Source: Plut-88900 sp963668115
GTDB lineage: Bacteria; Chloroflexota; Dehalococcoidia; Plut-88900
NCBI GenBank assembly: GCA_963668115.1
Contig: OY764147.1
Span: 1,426,001 to 1,490,000, forward strand
Length of the DNA: 64,000 nt
Reading direction: 5' to 3'
Positions 37,404 through 44,467 of this stretch are shown piece after piece (position 1 is the first letter of the stretch; every line of letters begins with the position of its first letter). Below the pieces are notes generated by a model, which was not told where the DNA came from, did not search any database, and saw only the letters and a list, made by a program, of their open reading frames with translations. The position numbers and the translations under genes are program-made.

Positions 37404-37433
37404 CCATTACTGGACCCACGCCACTGGTGTCAA
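37404..37433 (-). promoter_or_regulatory. Promoter of the LLM-amidohydrolase-transporter run
   Basis: On the - strand TTGACA (37433-37428) is followed after 18 bases by TAATGG (37409-37404). The predicted start is about 45 bases before ATG 37349. The -10 is imperfect. Confidence 0.4.
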
Positions 37434-37518
37434 TCCGTAGAAAGGGAGGCGGCGATTCATGCCGACCTATTAAGTGGGGATACTAACATATCGAGCTTGA
37501 CATTAGGTAGACGTGCAG

Positions 37519-37547
37519 TTGACCGTGTTATGTGGGGTGGATACCAT
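37519..37547 (+). promoter_or_regulatory. Promoter of the 37645-40231 gene pair
   Basis: TTGACC (37519-37524), a 17-base spacer and TACCAT (37542-37547) lie about 100 bases before ATG 37645. It diverges from the - strand promoter at 37433. Beyond these two promoters the 295-base divergent gap shows nothing else. Confidence 0.4.
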
Positions 37548-37644
37548 CGCACTGGAAAACGGTCGAGGCAACGATTTCCGGACGCTTCCAGCTGAAACAA
37601 CCCGAACCCTCGGGGCGTCGACACAACAGGGAAGAGAGGATGAG

Positions 37645-38670
37645 ATGGCAGACCCAATATCGGATGCAGTGGAGGTAATCGAGCACTTCTACCGGGAAGG
37701 CTTGACCGACGGCCTCCCCGTTGTGCCCCCGACAGCTGAGTCCGTCAGCCGGTTCTTAGAGGCGGCGGGTGTCGGGGCTGGGGTGGTGGTGGGGACCCGG
37801 CCCAGCCGCAATTGGAAAGTTACCGCTCATAAGGTAGCCATCAATGCGGTGATGGCGGGGTGCCGACCCGAATACGCACCTGTAGCGGTCGCCGCAATGC
37901 GCGGGATGCTGGAACCGGAGTTCAACGCATCCGCCCTGGCGGAGACGACGGGGGCCTCGGCGGCTATGGTGGTCATAAACGGGCCCATCAGAAATGAAAT
38001 CGACCTGAATTGCGGGTGGAACTTGTTGGGTCCCGGGTGGCGGGCGAACGCGACCATCGGGCGTGCGCTGCGGCTTGTGATGATGAACGTGTGTCGGGAA
38101 ATACCGGGGGTGACGGACAAGTCGGCCTTCGGGCACTCGGGTCGGTACACCATGTGCTTCGGAGAGAACGAGGAACTGAGCCCCTGGAGCCCCTACCACG
38201 TGCAGCAGGGGTTCTCCCTTGAAACCAGCACCGTCACCCTGCTGCCGGTCGGGCACCCGATGGAAGCCTACAACCAGAGGGACAGCAGTCCCGAGGCGAT
38301 ACTGGAGGTGATAGCACATACTGTAGCCGCCAGTGAGCGGTGTCACGGAGGCGCCATCGTAGTCCTGAGCCCCGAGCACTCGACGCTGGTTGCCGAGGCC
38401 GGTTGGTCCAAGGAAAGGGTGAAGGAGCACCTGGCGGACAGGTCCAACGTTCTGAGGCCAGTCCTGGCCCCCGACAAGGGCATGAGCGGAGCGCTGGCCG
38501 GAGCCGTGTTCCCAGGCCACGAGGGTGACGCCGGTGCTGCACGAATCACTGCCGACGACGTGATGCTGTTCGTGGCCGGGGGTCCGGCGGGGGGACATTC
38601 CATGATCTTACCCCTCTGGGGACAGGGGATCTGCAAGCCCGTCACCCGAGAAGTGATCGGGCCAAGGTAG
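37645..38670 (+). CDS. Conserved protein of unknown function
   Basis: A 341-residue protein from ATG 37645, chosen because a GAAGAGAGGA sequence precedes it; the frame is open from 37513. It opens with a helical segment ending HFYREGLTDGLPVVPPT, followed by KVTAHKVAINAVMAGCRPEYAPVAVAAMRGM. Glycine-rich segments include TGASAAMVVINGPI, and the C-terminus reads FVAGGPAGGHSMILPLWGQG. From memory, similar GLTDGLPVVPPT openings occur in uncharacterised proteins near UGSC-motif (seleno)proteins, but I do not recognise a function. It is coupled to the FAD oxidoreductase gene four bases downstream. Confidence 0.7.
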   Translation: MADPISDAVEVIEHFYREGLTDGLPVVPPTAESVSRFLEAAGVGAGVVVGTRPSRNWKVTAHKVAINAVMAGCRPEYAPVAVAAMRGMLEPEFNASALAETTGASAAMVVINGPIRNEIDLNCGWNLLGPGWRANATIGRALRLVMMNVCREIPGVTDKSAFGHSGRYTMCFGENEELSPWSPYHVQQGFSLETSTVTLLPVGHPMEAYNQRDSSPEAILEVIAHTVAASERCHGGAIVVLSPEHSTLVAEAGWSKERVKEHLADRSNVLRPVLAPDKGMSGALAGAVFPGHEGDAGAARITADDVMLFVAGGPAGGHSMILPLWGQGICKPVTREVIGPR

Positions 38671-38674
38671 GACA

Positions 38675-40231
38675 ATGGCCAAGTCGTACGATGTAGCGGT
38701 GGTCGGGGGTGGTCACAACGGGCTGGTCTGCGCGGCGTACCTGGCCAAGGCAGGACTGCGCGTAGCGGTGCTGGAACGGAGGTCGATGGTCGGGGGGGCC
38801 TGTGTTACGGAGGAAATCTTCCCCGGGTACAAGGTCTGCACTGCGGCGCAAATCGGCGGGCTGCTGAAGACCAAGATTATCCGAGACCTGGATCTGGAAA
38901 AGTTCGGGTTCCGGCTTGTGCCCTTCGACCCGCACCGGCTGCACCTCTTCCCCGACGGTCGCTACATCCAGTATTGGCGAGACCCGACCAGGAGCATGGC
39001 GGAGGTCGCCAAGTTCTCCGATAACGATGCACACGCCTATCTGCGCTTCGAGCAGCAGATGGACAGGCTCGCCTCGATAATGAAGCCTTACATGGAGCTG
39101 CGACCTCCGATGTCCATTGGAGAGGTGGAAGCGAGGTTTACAGACTCGGGAGAATCGAGGGCGTTCCGGGAGATTATGTTCGGGAGCATGAAAGGTTTCC
39201 TGGATGCCCGGTTCAAGTCCGAAGAGGTAAAGGCGTCCATCGCGCCCCGGGGCATGACGGGGATAGGGATGGGCCCGATGTCGGCGGGGTCTGCGTACAT
39301 GATGCTACACTACTGGCCTGAGCCGGGGACGGCATGGGGTCGGGTGCCGGGCGGCATGGGTACAATAACGCAGGCCCTTTCTAGCGCGGCCAAGAGTCTG
39401 GGGGCGGAAGTTTACACGGACGCGGAGGTGGCATCGATAAGCGTGAAGCACGGTCGGGCGGCGGGGGTGGAGTTGGTGGATGGTCGGGTCATCGAGGCCA
39501 AGGTTGTCGCCTCAAACGCCGACCCTAAACGGACCTTTCAGACGCTGCTTGAACCGAGTCACCTGGATGCCGATTTCCTGACGCAAGTCGAAGGGATATC
39601 GGCGCATGGCATGACATTCAATATCCACTTAGCCATGAGCGGCCTGCCGCAGTTCAAGGCGTTTCCGGGCGAGGGGCAAGGGACCCAGCACCAGGGTTTG
39701 TTCTGGATAGCCCCGACCGTCGAGTACCTGGAAAAAGCATGGGACGAGGCCAAGTTCGGAAGTCCGGCCAAGGGGCCCTATCTCAGCGGGATCATCCACT
39801 CGGTTATGGACCCGACTATGGCGCCGCCGGGCAAACACTACATGACGGTCTACGGGCAGTGGGCGCCCTACCATCTGAAGGAAGGGACGTGGGACGAAAT
39901 TGGGGACTCATACGTGAAGCACTGCATCGACCTCATGACGGAGTACATCCCCAACCTCCCGGACATCATCGAAGACTACTTCCTCGTATCTCCGAAGGAG
40001 CTGGAAGACCGGATTGGCATGAGCCAGGGGCACATGTTCCACGGCGAGTGCGTGCCGGGCCAGCTATTCCAGCATCGACCCTTCTCAGGCTGGGCCGACT
40101 ACCGTACCCCTATCAACAGCCTGTACGTGTGCGGGGCCGGCACCCATCCCGGAGGCACGGTGACCGGCGCCCCGGGCCACAACGCGGCCCACGAGATTCT
40201 GAAGGACTGGGGTGAGGGGGTGGTGGGGTAG
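38675..40231 (+). CDS. Phytoene-desaturase-like FAD oxidoreductase
   Basis: A 518-residue flavoprotein of the phytoene dehydrogenase/PYROXD2 type. The N-terminal dinucleotide motif VVGGGHNGLVCAAYLAKAGLRVAVLERR is at residues 8-35, followed by GGACVTEEIFPGYKV. The FAD-binding C-terminal motif is at about 485-510 (LYVCGAGTHPGGTVTGAPGHNAA). There is no carotenoid gene nearby, so carotenoid desaturation is not implied; the family oxidises many hydrophobic or polyprenyl substrates. It starts four bases after the unknown gene at 37645 and is convergent with the VOC gene. Confidence 0.87.
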   Translation: MAKSYDVAVVGGGHNGLVCAAYLAKAGLRVAVLERRSMVGGACVTEEIFPGYKVCTAAQIGGLLKTKIIRDLDLEKFGFRLVPFDPHRLHLFPDGRYIQYWRDPTRSMAEVAKFSDNDAHAYLRFEQQMDRLASIMKPYMELRPPMSIGEVEARFTDSGESRAFREIMFGSMKGFLDARFKSEEVKASIAPRGMTGIGMGPMSAGSAYMMLHYWPEPGTAWGRVPGGMGTITQALSSAAKSLGAEVYTDAEVASISVKHGRAAGVELVDGRVIEAKVVASNADPKRTFQTLLEPSHLDADFLTQVEGISAHGMTFNIHLAMSGLPQFKAFPGEGQGTQHQGLFWIAPTVEYLEKAWDEAKFGSPAKGPYLSGIIHSVMDPTMAPPGKHYMTVYGQWAPYHLKEGTWDEIGDSYVKHCIDLMTEYIPNLPDIIEDYFLVSPKELEDRIGMSQGHMFHGECVPGQLFQHRPFSGWADYRTPINSLYVCGAGTHPGGTVTGAPGHNAAHEILKDWGEGVVG

Positions 40232-40241
40232 GGAGTGCCGG

Positions 40242-40613
40242 CTAGACGTGCTGGTCAACCAGGATCGTGTTGCCGTCCGGGTCCTGGGTGATGAAGCTGG
40301 CCGGGCCCGAGGAGGATTCGTCGGCTTCGCTGATGAATTGTAATCCTTTGGACTTGAGTTGGAGCTGCAATTCGCGGATGTCGGTGAAGGATGCAAGGGG
40401 TTGGGCCTCGTCATCCCAGCCGGGGTTGAATGTGAGCAAGTTGTCTTCGAACATCCCTTGGAAGAGGCCAATGGTGTGGCCGCTGTTCCTGAGGATCAGC
40501 CAGTTCTGGGCCTGCTCACCCCCGACAACCTCGAAGCCCAGCTTTTCGTAGAACTCCCGAGAGGCCTGGATGTCCCTTACGGCCAGACTGACCGAAAACG
40601 CGCCGAGTTGCAT
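40242..40613 (-). CDS. VOC-family (glyoxalase/bleomycin-resistance) protein
   Basis: A 123-residue vicinal oxygen chelate fold protein opening QLGAFSVSLAVRDIQASREFYEKLGFEVVGG, typical of single-domain VOC proteins. The two halves repeat the beta-alpha-beta-beta-beta unit, ending ASFITQDPDGNTILVDQH. The final Glu often used as a metal ligand is replaced by Asp or is shifted. It could be a glyoxalase-like, isomerase or antibiotic-binding protein. It ends ten bases from the convergent FAD oxidoreductase. Confidence 0.85.
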   Translation of the reverse strand: MQLGAFSVSLAVRDIQASREFYEKLGFEVVGGEQAQNWLILRNSGHTIGLFQGMFEDNLLTFNPGWDDEAQPLASFTDIRELQLQLKSKGLQFISEADESSSGPASFITQDPDGNTILVDQHV

Positions 40614-40691
40614 GTGTGTATCTCCTGGTTTGCGTTAGGCAATGGGCTTGGAAGTACCAACTAATACTACAGGCTTCCAGAATACCTTGGG

Positions 40692-41162
40692 TCAGCAACT
40701 GAAGGAATATGCGCCCTCACCGAAGATGCCATTGGCAAGCTGGAGCTCCCGGATGTAGCAGATGAGGTTCTCAACTGCCGCATCGGAGACTCCTGCCACG
40801 GGAGGCATATTGCCGAACCACCAGTGGTGCTGGGGCACGCCGTTACGCACCGCGCTGCGGATGCTCACGTCCGAGTGATGGCCGGGCTCATATATCCGGT
40901 CGATAAGGGGAGGCCCGGTGCCCGTGCCCATGACATCCGCCCCGTGACAGAGCGCGCAGTTGGTGTCGAATACCTCTTTGCCCATAAGCGCCGAGTTTGA
41001 GAGCTCGGGCCCCGAGGAAGCAGATGTCGCGGCTGGTGGGGGAGTGGGGGTGTCTTGGGGCGGAGGGGGTTCTGAACCACAGGCCGCAATTGCCGTCAAT
41101 ATCAAGACCGTCACGGCAAGTAGTCCCAAGCCCCCGACTAATCGACCGTTCTTGTCTGCCAT
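40692..41162 (-). CDS. Lipoprotein cytochrome c, single heme
   Basis: A protein of about 156 residues with a lipoprotein signal (LILTAIAACGS) and a Pro/Thr-rich linker. A cytochrome c domain follows with one heme site CALCH in FDTNCALCHGADVMGTG; the axial Met is probably in FGNMPPVAGVSD. It is shorter and simpler than terminal oxidase cytochromes and would shuttle electrons at the outer face of the membrane. ATG 41162 (MADKNG) was chosen over the in-frame 41168. It is divergent from the P460-like gene, so the two may be regulated together. Confidence 0.85.
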   Translation of the reverse strand: MADKNGRLVGGLGLLAVTVLILTAIAACGSEPPPPQDTPTPPPAATSASSGPELSNSALMGKEVFDTNCALCHGADVMGTGTGPPLIDRIYEPGHHSDVSIRSAVRNGVPQHHWWFGNMPPVAGVSDAAVENLICYIRELQLANGIFGEGAYSFSC

Positions 41163-41369
41163 ATCCAATCCCGAGCTCTAGTGCCGACGTGATGTAGCAC
41201 TAAAGCTGCGTCAACTTTGGTGCAGTCAGCCAAAACGCTCTTCCGTTTACGGTGATTAAATCTTATCACGAGCCTGCTCTTCAGGAGTGGGGATTGCAGA
41301 ATGAGTAATGCTAAACTCGGTACGTGAATCAAGGTCGGTGAACCCCTGCGCATCCTTACAGAAGTTATT

Positions 41370-41867
41370 ATGACAATTCCAAGGACAGTTGCCCCACTCC
41401 TCTTGCTGGCGACCCTGTTTGCTGTTGCCGCGTGTGGAGAAACCCGGGCACCGGAGCCCACAGAGGCCTCTGCCTCTGCGCTGATGGCTTACCTGGAGGA
41501 GGTGGACTACCGGGAGAACTGGGTCCTGTGGCCCGGGCTCGGAGAGAGGTACTCGGCCAGAGAGCCGCATGGGGTGCTGATAACTACGTATCTGAACCCT
41601 GCGGCCCTGGACGCCCTCGTAGGCAAGAAGGGAATCATGCCTGAAGGCGCCGTCATCGTGAAGGAGAACTACACGGCAGACGGGAAGTTCAAGGCGCATA
41701 CGGTGATGTACAAGAAGGTGGGGTTCAACCCTGACCACAACGACTGGTTCTGGCTCAAGGTGCTGGAGGACGGAACGGTGGAGGAAGAGGGCCGTAGCGA
41801 ATCATGTCTCGCATGCCACGGGCAGGTGGAAGTAAACGACTATGTCTGGAGCGGGCCCCTGTTCTGA
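41370..41867 (+). CDS. Cytochrome P460-like c-type lipoprotein
   Basis: A 165-residue exported protein with a lipoprotein signal (FAVAACGET) and the cytochrome P460 fold: YRENWVLWPGLGERYSAREPHGVLITTYLNPAALDAL at the start of the domain, KENYTADGKFKAHTVMYKKVGFNPDHNDWFWLKV, and the heme motif SCLACHGQ at the C-terminus. P460 proteins of nitrifiers oxidise hydroxylamine or bind NO; others have unknown roles. Whether the cross-linking lysine is present cannot be settled by eye. It pairs divergently with the single-heme cytochrome c at 40692. Confidence 0.82.
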   Translation: MTIPRTVAPLLLLATLFAVAACGETRAPEPTEASASALMAYLEEVDYRENWVLWPGLGERYSAREPHGVLITTYLNPAALDALVGKKGIMPEGAVIVKENYTADGKFKAHTVMYKKVGFNPDHNDWFWLKVLEDGTVEEEGRSESCLACHGQVEVNDYVWSGPLF

Positions 41868-41881
41868 GGCTCCGGCCCGGG

Positions 41882-43345
41882 TCACGACCCAGCAATGCGC
41901 TCGGCGCGTTTGGCAACAGCCCTGATAAGTCCCCGAAAGATCCAAGAGTGTACCGGGTACAGGCCGTACCAGTAGAGCAGGCCGCCTACGCCCCGCGGAT
42001 CAAAGGACGCAGTCTGCTCCAGCCAGGTTGTCCCATCTTCGGCCTCCCGGGCTTTGAACTGAAGCCAGGCGCTTCCGGGCAGCTTCATCTCGGCTTTCAG
42101 ACGAAGAAGGTGGTCGGGTTCCAGGGCCTCCACGCGCCAGAAGTCCAGGGCATCCCCGACGCGCAGTTCTTCGGGGTGGCGCCGACCCCTCCTTAGCCCC
42201 GCTCCGCCGAGAAACCGGTCGATCATGCCTCGTATGCTCCAGGCCCAGTTTGCAAAGTACCAGCCCCGACGGGCGCCTATGCCGGTGAATACCCTATAGA
42301 CTTGTTCCGGGGTGGCGGACACGCGGAGGTGTCGGCGTTCGATTATCAGACCGTGTCGGGACTCCAGGGTTACCGGTTCGTGGGCATCACCATAAGCGCC
42401 GAGGGCGTCGCTCCACGAAGTGTCTATCCGCCCAGAGTCAAGTTCTTCTGTCACTCTTCTGATGGCAGAGGCATAGTCCAGGGGGCCAATATCGGGAAAG
42501 AGGCTCCGGGCGAGATCGTTGCTGACTACGATGTCGTTGCGCAGGCCTTCGACAAGAGCAACGGTGATCGAGGCGGGGATGGGTGTCACCCAGTGTACCC
42601 AATAGGATGAAAGACGAGGAGTTAACACAGGCACAGGTATCAGCAACCGGCGGAGACCCCGGGCCTTCGCATAGCCCAGCATCATACCGCCGTAGGTCGT
42701 CACGTCTCCGCCTCCCACTTCGATGGTCAGGCCTTTGCTGTCGGGGTTAGTCAGAGCGGCAACGAGGTAATCCAGAAGGTCATCTATGGCCATGGGCTGG
42801 ACCCGGGAGTAGATCCACTTGGGACACACCATGACGGGCAGACGCTCGACGAGATAACGGATCATCTCGAAGGAGATGCTGCCGGAGCCGACTATGACGG
42901 CGGCGCGGAACTCGGTAACTGGAACCCTGCTGTCACGAAGGGCGAGTCCACATTCCTGGCGAGACCGGAGGTGTGGTGAGAGGTTGGAGCTCGGGTCTCC
43001 GAGGCCACCGACATAAATGATGTGCCCGGCCCCGGCGCGCCGCGCCTCCATGCCAAAGGTACGCGCTGCCTCCATGTCAAGGGCGTGGAAATCCTCGCCG
43101 CCGGTCATGCTGTGAATCAGGTAGTAGGCGGTATCCACCCCTTGCAACGCATCAGCGAGGGTGCGAGGGTCTCGGGCGTCGCCTACGACTATCTCGACCT
43201 GTCGGGCCCAGGGGCGGGAGAGAGCTCGGGCCCGGTTTCGCACCAACACCCTGACGATATGTCCTTGCCCAATCAGGCGAGGTACAAGCCGCCCGCCGAT
43301 GTAGCCGGTAGCGCCAGTGACTAGGATGGTCTGAGGAAGGGTCAA
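41882..43345 (-). CDS. NAD(P)-binding protein with DUF2867-type C-terminus
   Basis: A 487-residue two-domain protein. Residues 1-300 form an atypical short-chain dehydrogenase: ILVTGATGYIGGRLVPRLIGQGH at 7-29, then GDARDPRTLADALQGVDTAYYLIHSM. Residues 330-487 match the DUF2867/SRPBCC-like domain (ARRGWYFANWAWSIRGMIDRFLGGAGLRRGRRHPEEL). Fusions of this type are common in GC-rich bacteria and of unknown substrate. It is convergent with the P460-like gene and lies 74 bases downstream of tRNA-Val on the same strand. Confidence 0.88.
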   Translation of the reverse strand: MTLPQTILVTGATGYIGGRLVPRLIGQGHIVRVLVRNRARALSRPWARQVEIVVGDARDPRTLADALQGVDTAYYLIHSMTGGEDFHALDMEAARTFGMEARRAGAGHIIYVGGLGDPSSNLSPHLRSRQECGLALRDSRVPVTEFRAAVIVGSGSISFEMIRYLVERLPVMVCPKWIYSRVQPMAIDDLLDYLVAALTNPDSKGLTIEVGGGDVTTYGGMMLGYAKARGLRRLLIPVPVLTPRLSSYWVHWVTPIPASITVALVEGLRNDIVVSNDLARSLFPDIGPLDYASAIRRVTEELDSGRIDTSWSDALGAYGDAHEPVTLESRHGLIIERRHLRVSATPEQVYRVFTGIGARRGWYFANWAWSIRGMIDRFLGGAGLRRGRRHPEELRVGDALDFWRVEALEPDHLLRLKAEMKLPGSAWLQFKAREAEDGTTWLEQTASFDPRGVGGLLYWYGLYPVHSWIFRGLIRAVAKRAERIAGS

Positions 43346-43418
43346 GGTAATGCCTTAGTTGAACGAGGTTGATTGCGAAGGAGGGGGGAGTGAAAGAGAG
43401 GGAAAATTTTGGGAGAGA

Positions 43419-43495
43419 TGGTGGGCGATACTGGACTCGAACCAGTGACCTCTGCGATGTCAACGCAGCGCTCTCACCAACTGAGCTAACCGCCC
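43419..43495 (-). tRNA. tRNA-Val (anticodon GAC)
   Basis: The - strand reads GGGCGGT...ATCGCCC with encoded CCA. It has a D arm GCTC...GAGC with GG, an anticodon stem CTGCG/CGCAG around TTGACAT (anticodon GAC), a short variable loop and a T arm CTGGTTCGAGTCCAG. All four helices pair. Confidence 0.96.
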
Positions 43496-43622
43496 CAGGA
43501 ATTGAGTCTAGCAAAGGGGTTTTGGGCAGTCAATAAAGCCGGAAATCCAGAGGTACGGTTCGTTCGGCCTGGTATCGTTCAGAAAGATGGGTAATATCAC
43601 TCTCCCAAACCCGTACATTTGC

Positions 43623-43704
43623 TTGACACGCCTGAGCAATGGCGTTATCATACCCTGCGTTCGCGAACACTAATTCAGTAACATAAGTCAGTAACATAAG
43701 GAGG
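43623..43704 (+). promoter_or_regulatory. Orphan promoter-operator-RBS module, copy B
   Basis: TTGACA (43623-43628), a 17-base spacer, TATCAT (43646-43651), seven bases, GTTCGCGAAC (43659-43668), then AAGGAGG (43698-43704). Spacings from -35 to palindrome equal those of copy A. The sequence after the ribosome binding site has no start codon at a usable distance. Confidence 0.6.
43675..43700 (+). repeat. 13-bp tandem duplication in the module leader
   Basis: TCAGTAACATAAG occurs twice in a row (43675-43687 and 43688-43700). Copy A at the matching place has a single, slightly different unit, so the duplication arose after the copies separated. Confidence 0.8.
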
Positions 43705-44348
43705 AACCAAAAACCCAGGGAAGCCCCGAGACCCGACCCCGAGGACTCAACGCCCCAGCCCACCCCAACGGCCCTCGCGCAGGCCCGAGGCTCAAGCGAA
43801 AGGCGCAACATCCTCAACACCGGCTCCCGTGCCCCTTCCCTGTCCCCCAGGCGATGGATAGACGCCCTGGTTTTTCCGCTCCCACCCCGCTCCCGTAAGG
43901 GAGATTGCATCAAGGGTGACCCGAGCATTTTGCTCCGCGGACCGCCTGACCCCCATAGAGAACCGTCTCGAACGTCGGCCCGCATCGCAGGAGATTAGCG
44001 CTACGGCGCGGGGGTAGTCCGGAGGATATTCGCTCCTGTCCTTTACCGGCGAACCTGGAAACCAATAGTTAGGCTGTGGGGCCTCGCCCAGCTGGATCCC
44101 TGGCCCCGTCGTGCCCACCGTGGCATACAGCCCCCAAAAGGAGCCTCTGCCCGGATGTCTTGCCCGAGAATTGTCCGTGTACTTCATCTAGCATCACAGG
44201 GCGTACTGGCTGCAAGGCCACGTACAAATATTCCGCCTTCAGGGCGTCTTCCATCGCAACTCAAAACCCAGCAAAACAATCAAAACCCCACCCCCACAAC
44301 TGAATAAAAACCCCGCCTGCCGCCAACCCGCCGAACGGGCGCATGGCC

Positions 44349-44378
44349 TTGCAAGGTGTCTCGCGGCTCTGATATAAT
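44349..44378 (+). promoter_or_regulatory. nusA operon promoter
   Basis: TTGCAA (44349-44354), an 18-base spacer and a perfect TATAAT (44373-44378). Transcription should start near 44385, giving a leader of about 80 bases before ATG 44468. Confidence 0.7.
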
Positions 44379-44404
44379 CGCAGCAACTTAAGGTCCGTAG
44401 TAGG

Positions 44405-44428
44405 AAGTGGGCGCACCCCACTTTTTTT
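44405..44428 (+). terminator. Terminator-like hairpin in the nusA leader
   Basis: AAGTGGG and CCCACTT form a 7-bp stem with loop CGCAC, followed at once by five T. It lies about 20 bases after the predicted start and 40 bases before nusA, so it would act as an attenuator. It resembles the short hairpin found before rimP-nusA in many bacteria. Confidence 0.7.
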
Positions 44429-44467
44429 AATAGCGGCCAAAAGTCGGGATTGGAGGGTACGGCCGGT

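Larger units (their letters stand above)
43604..44291 (+). repeat. Composite dispersed repeat, copy B
   Basis: An inverted copy of the repeat at 14706-15533. Blocks at 43604-43725, 43825-43858 and 44271-44291 correspond to blocks at 15424-15533, 15325-15359 and 14706-14726 in mirror order. The inter-block DNA is shorter and different. About 28 kb lie between the two copies. Confidence 0.8.
43496..44348. other. Gene-free stretch of 0.85 kb
   Basis: It contains repeat copy B with its promoter-like module pointing right. A - strand open frame at 43792-44187 has no family features and none of the expected coding bias, so it is not called. The stretch ends at the nusA promoter. Confidence 0.65.

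Noticed and set aside
43792..44187. 131-residue - strand frame in repeat copy B
   Set aside because: It has no family features, and its counterpart in copy A is not open in the same way.
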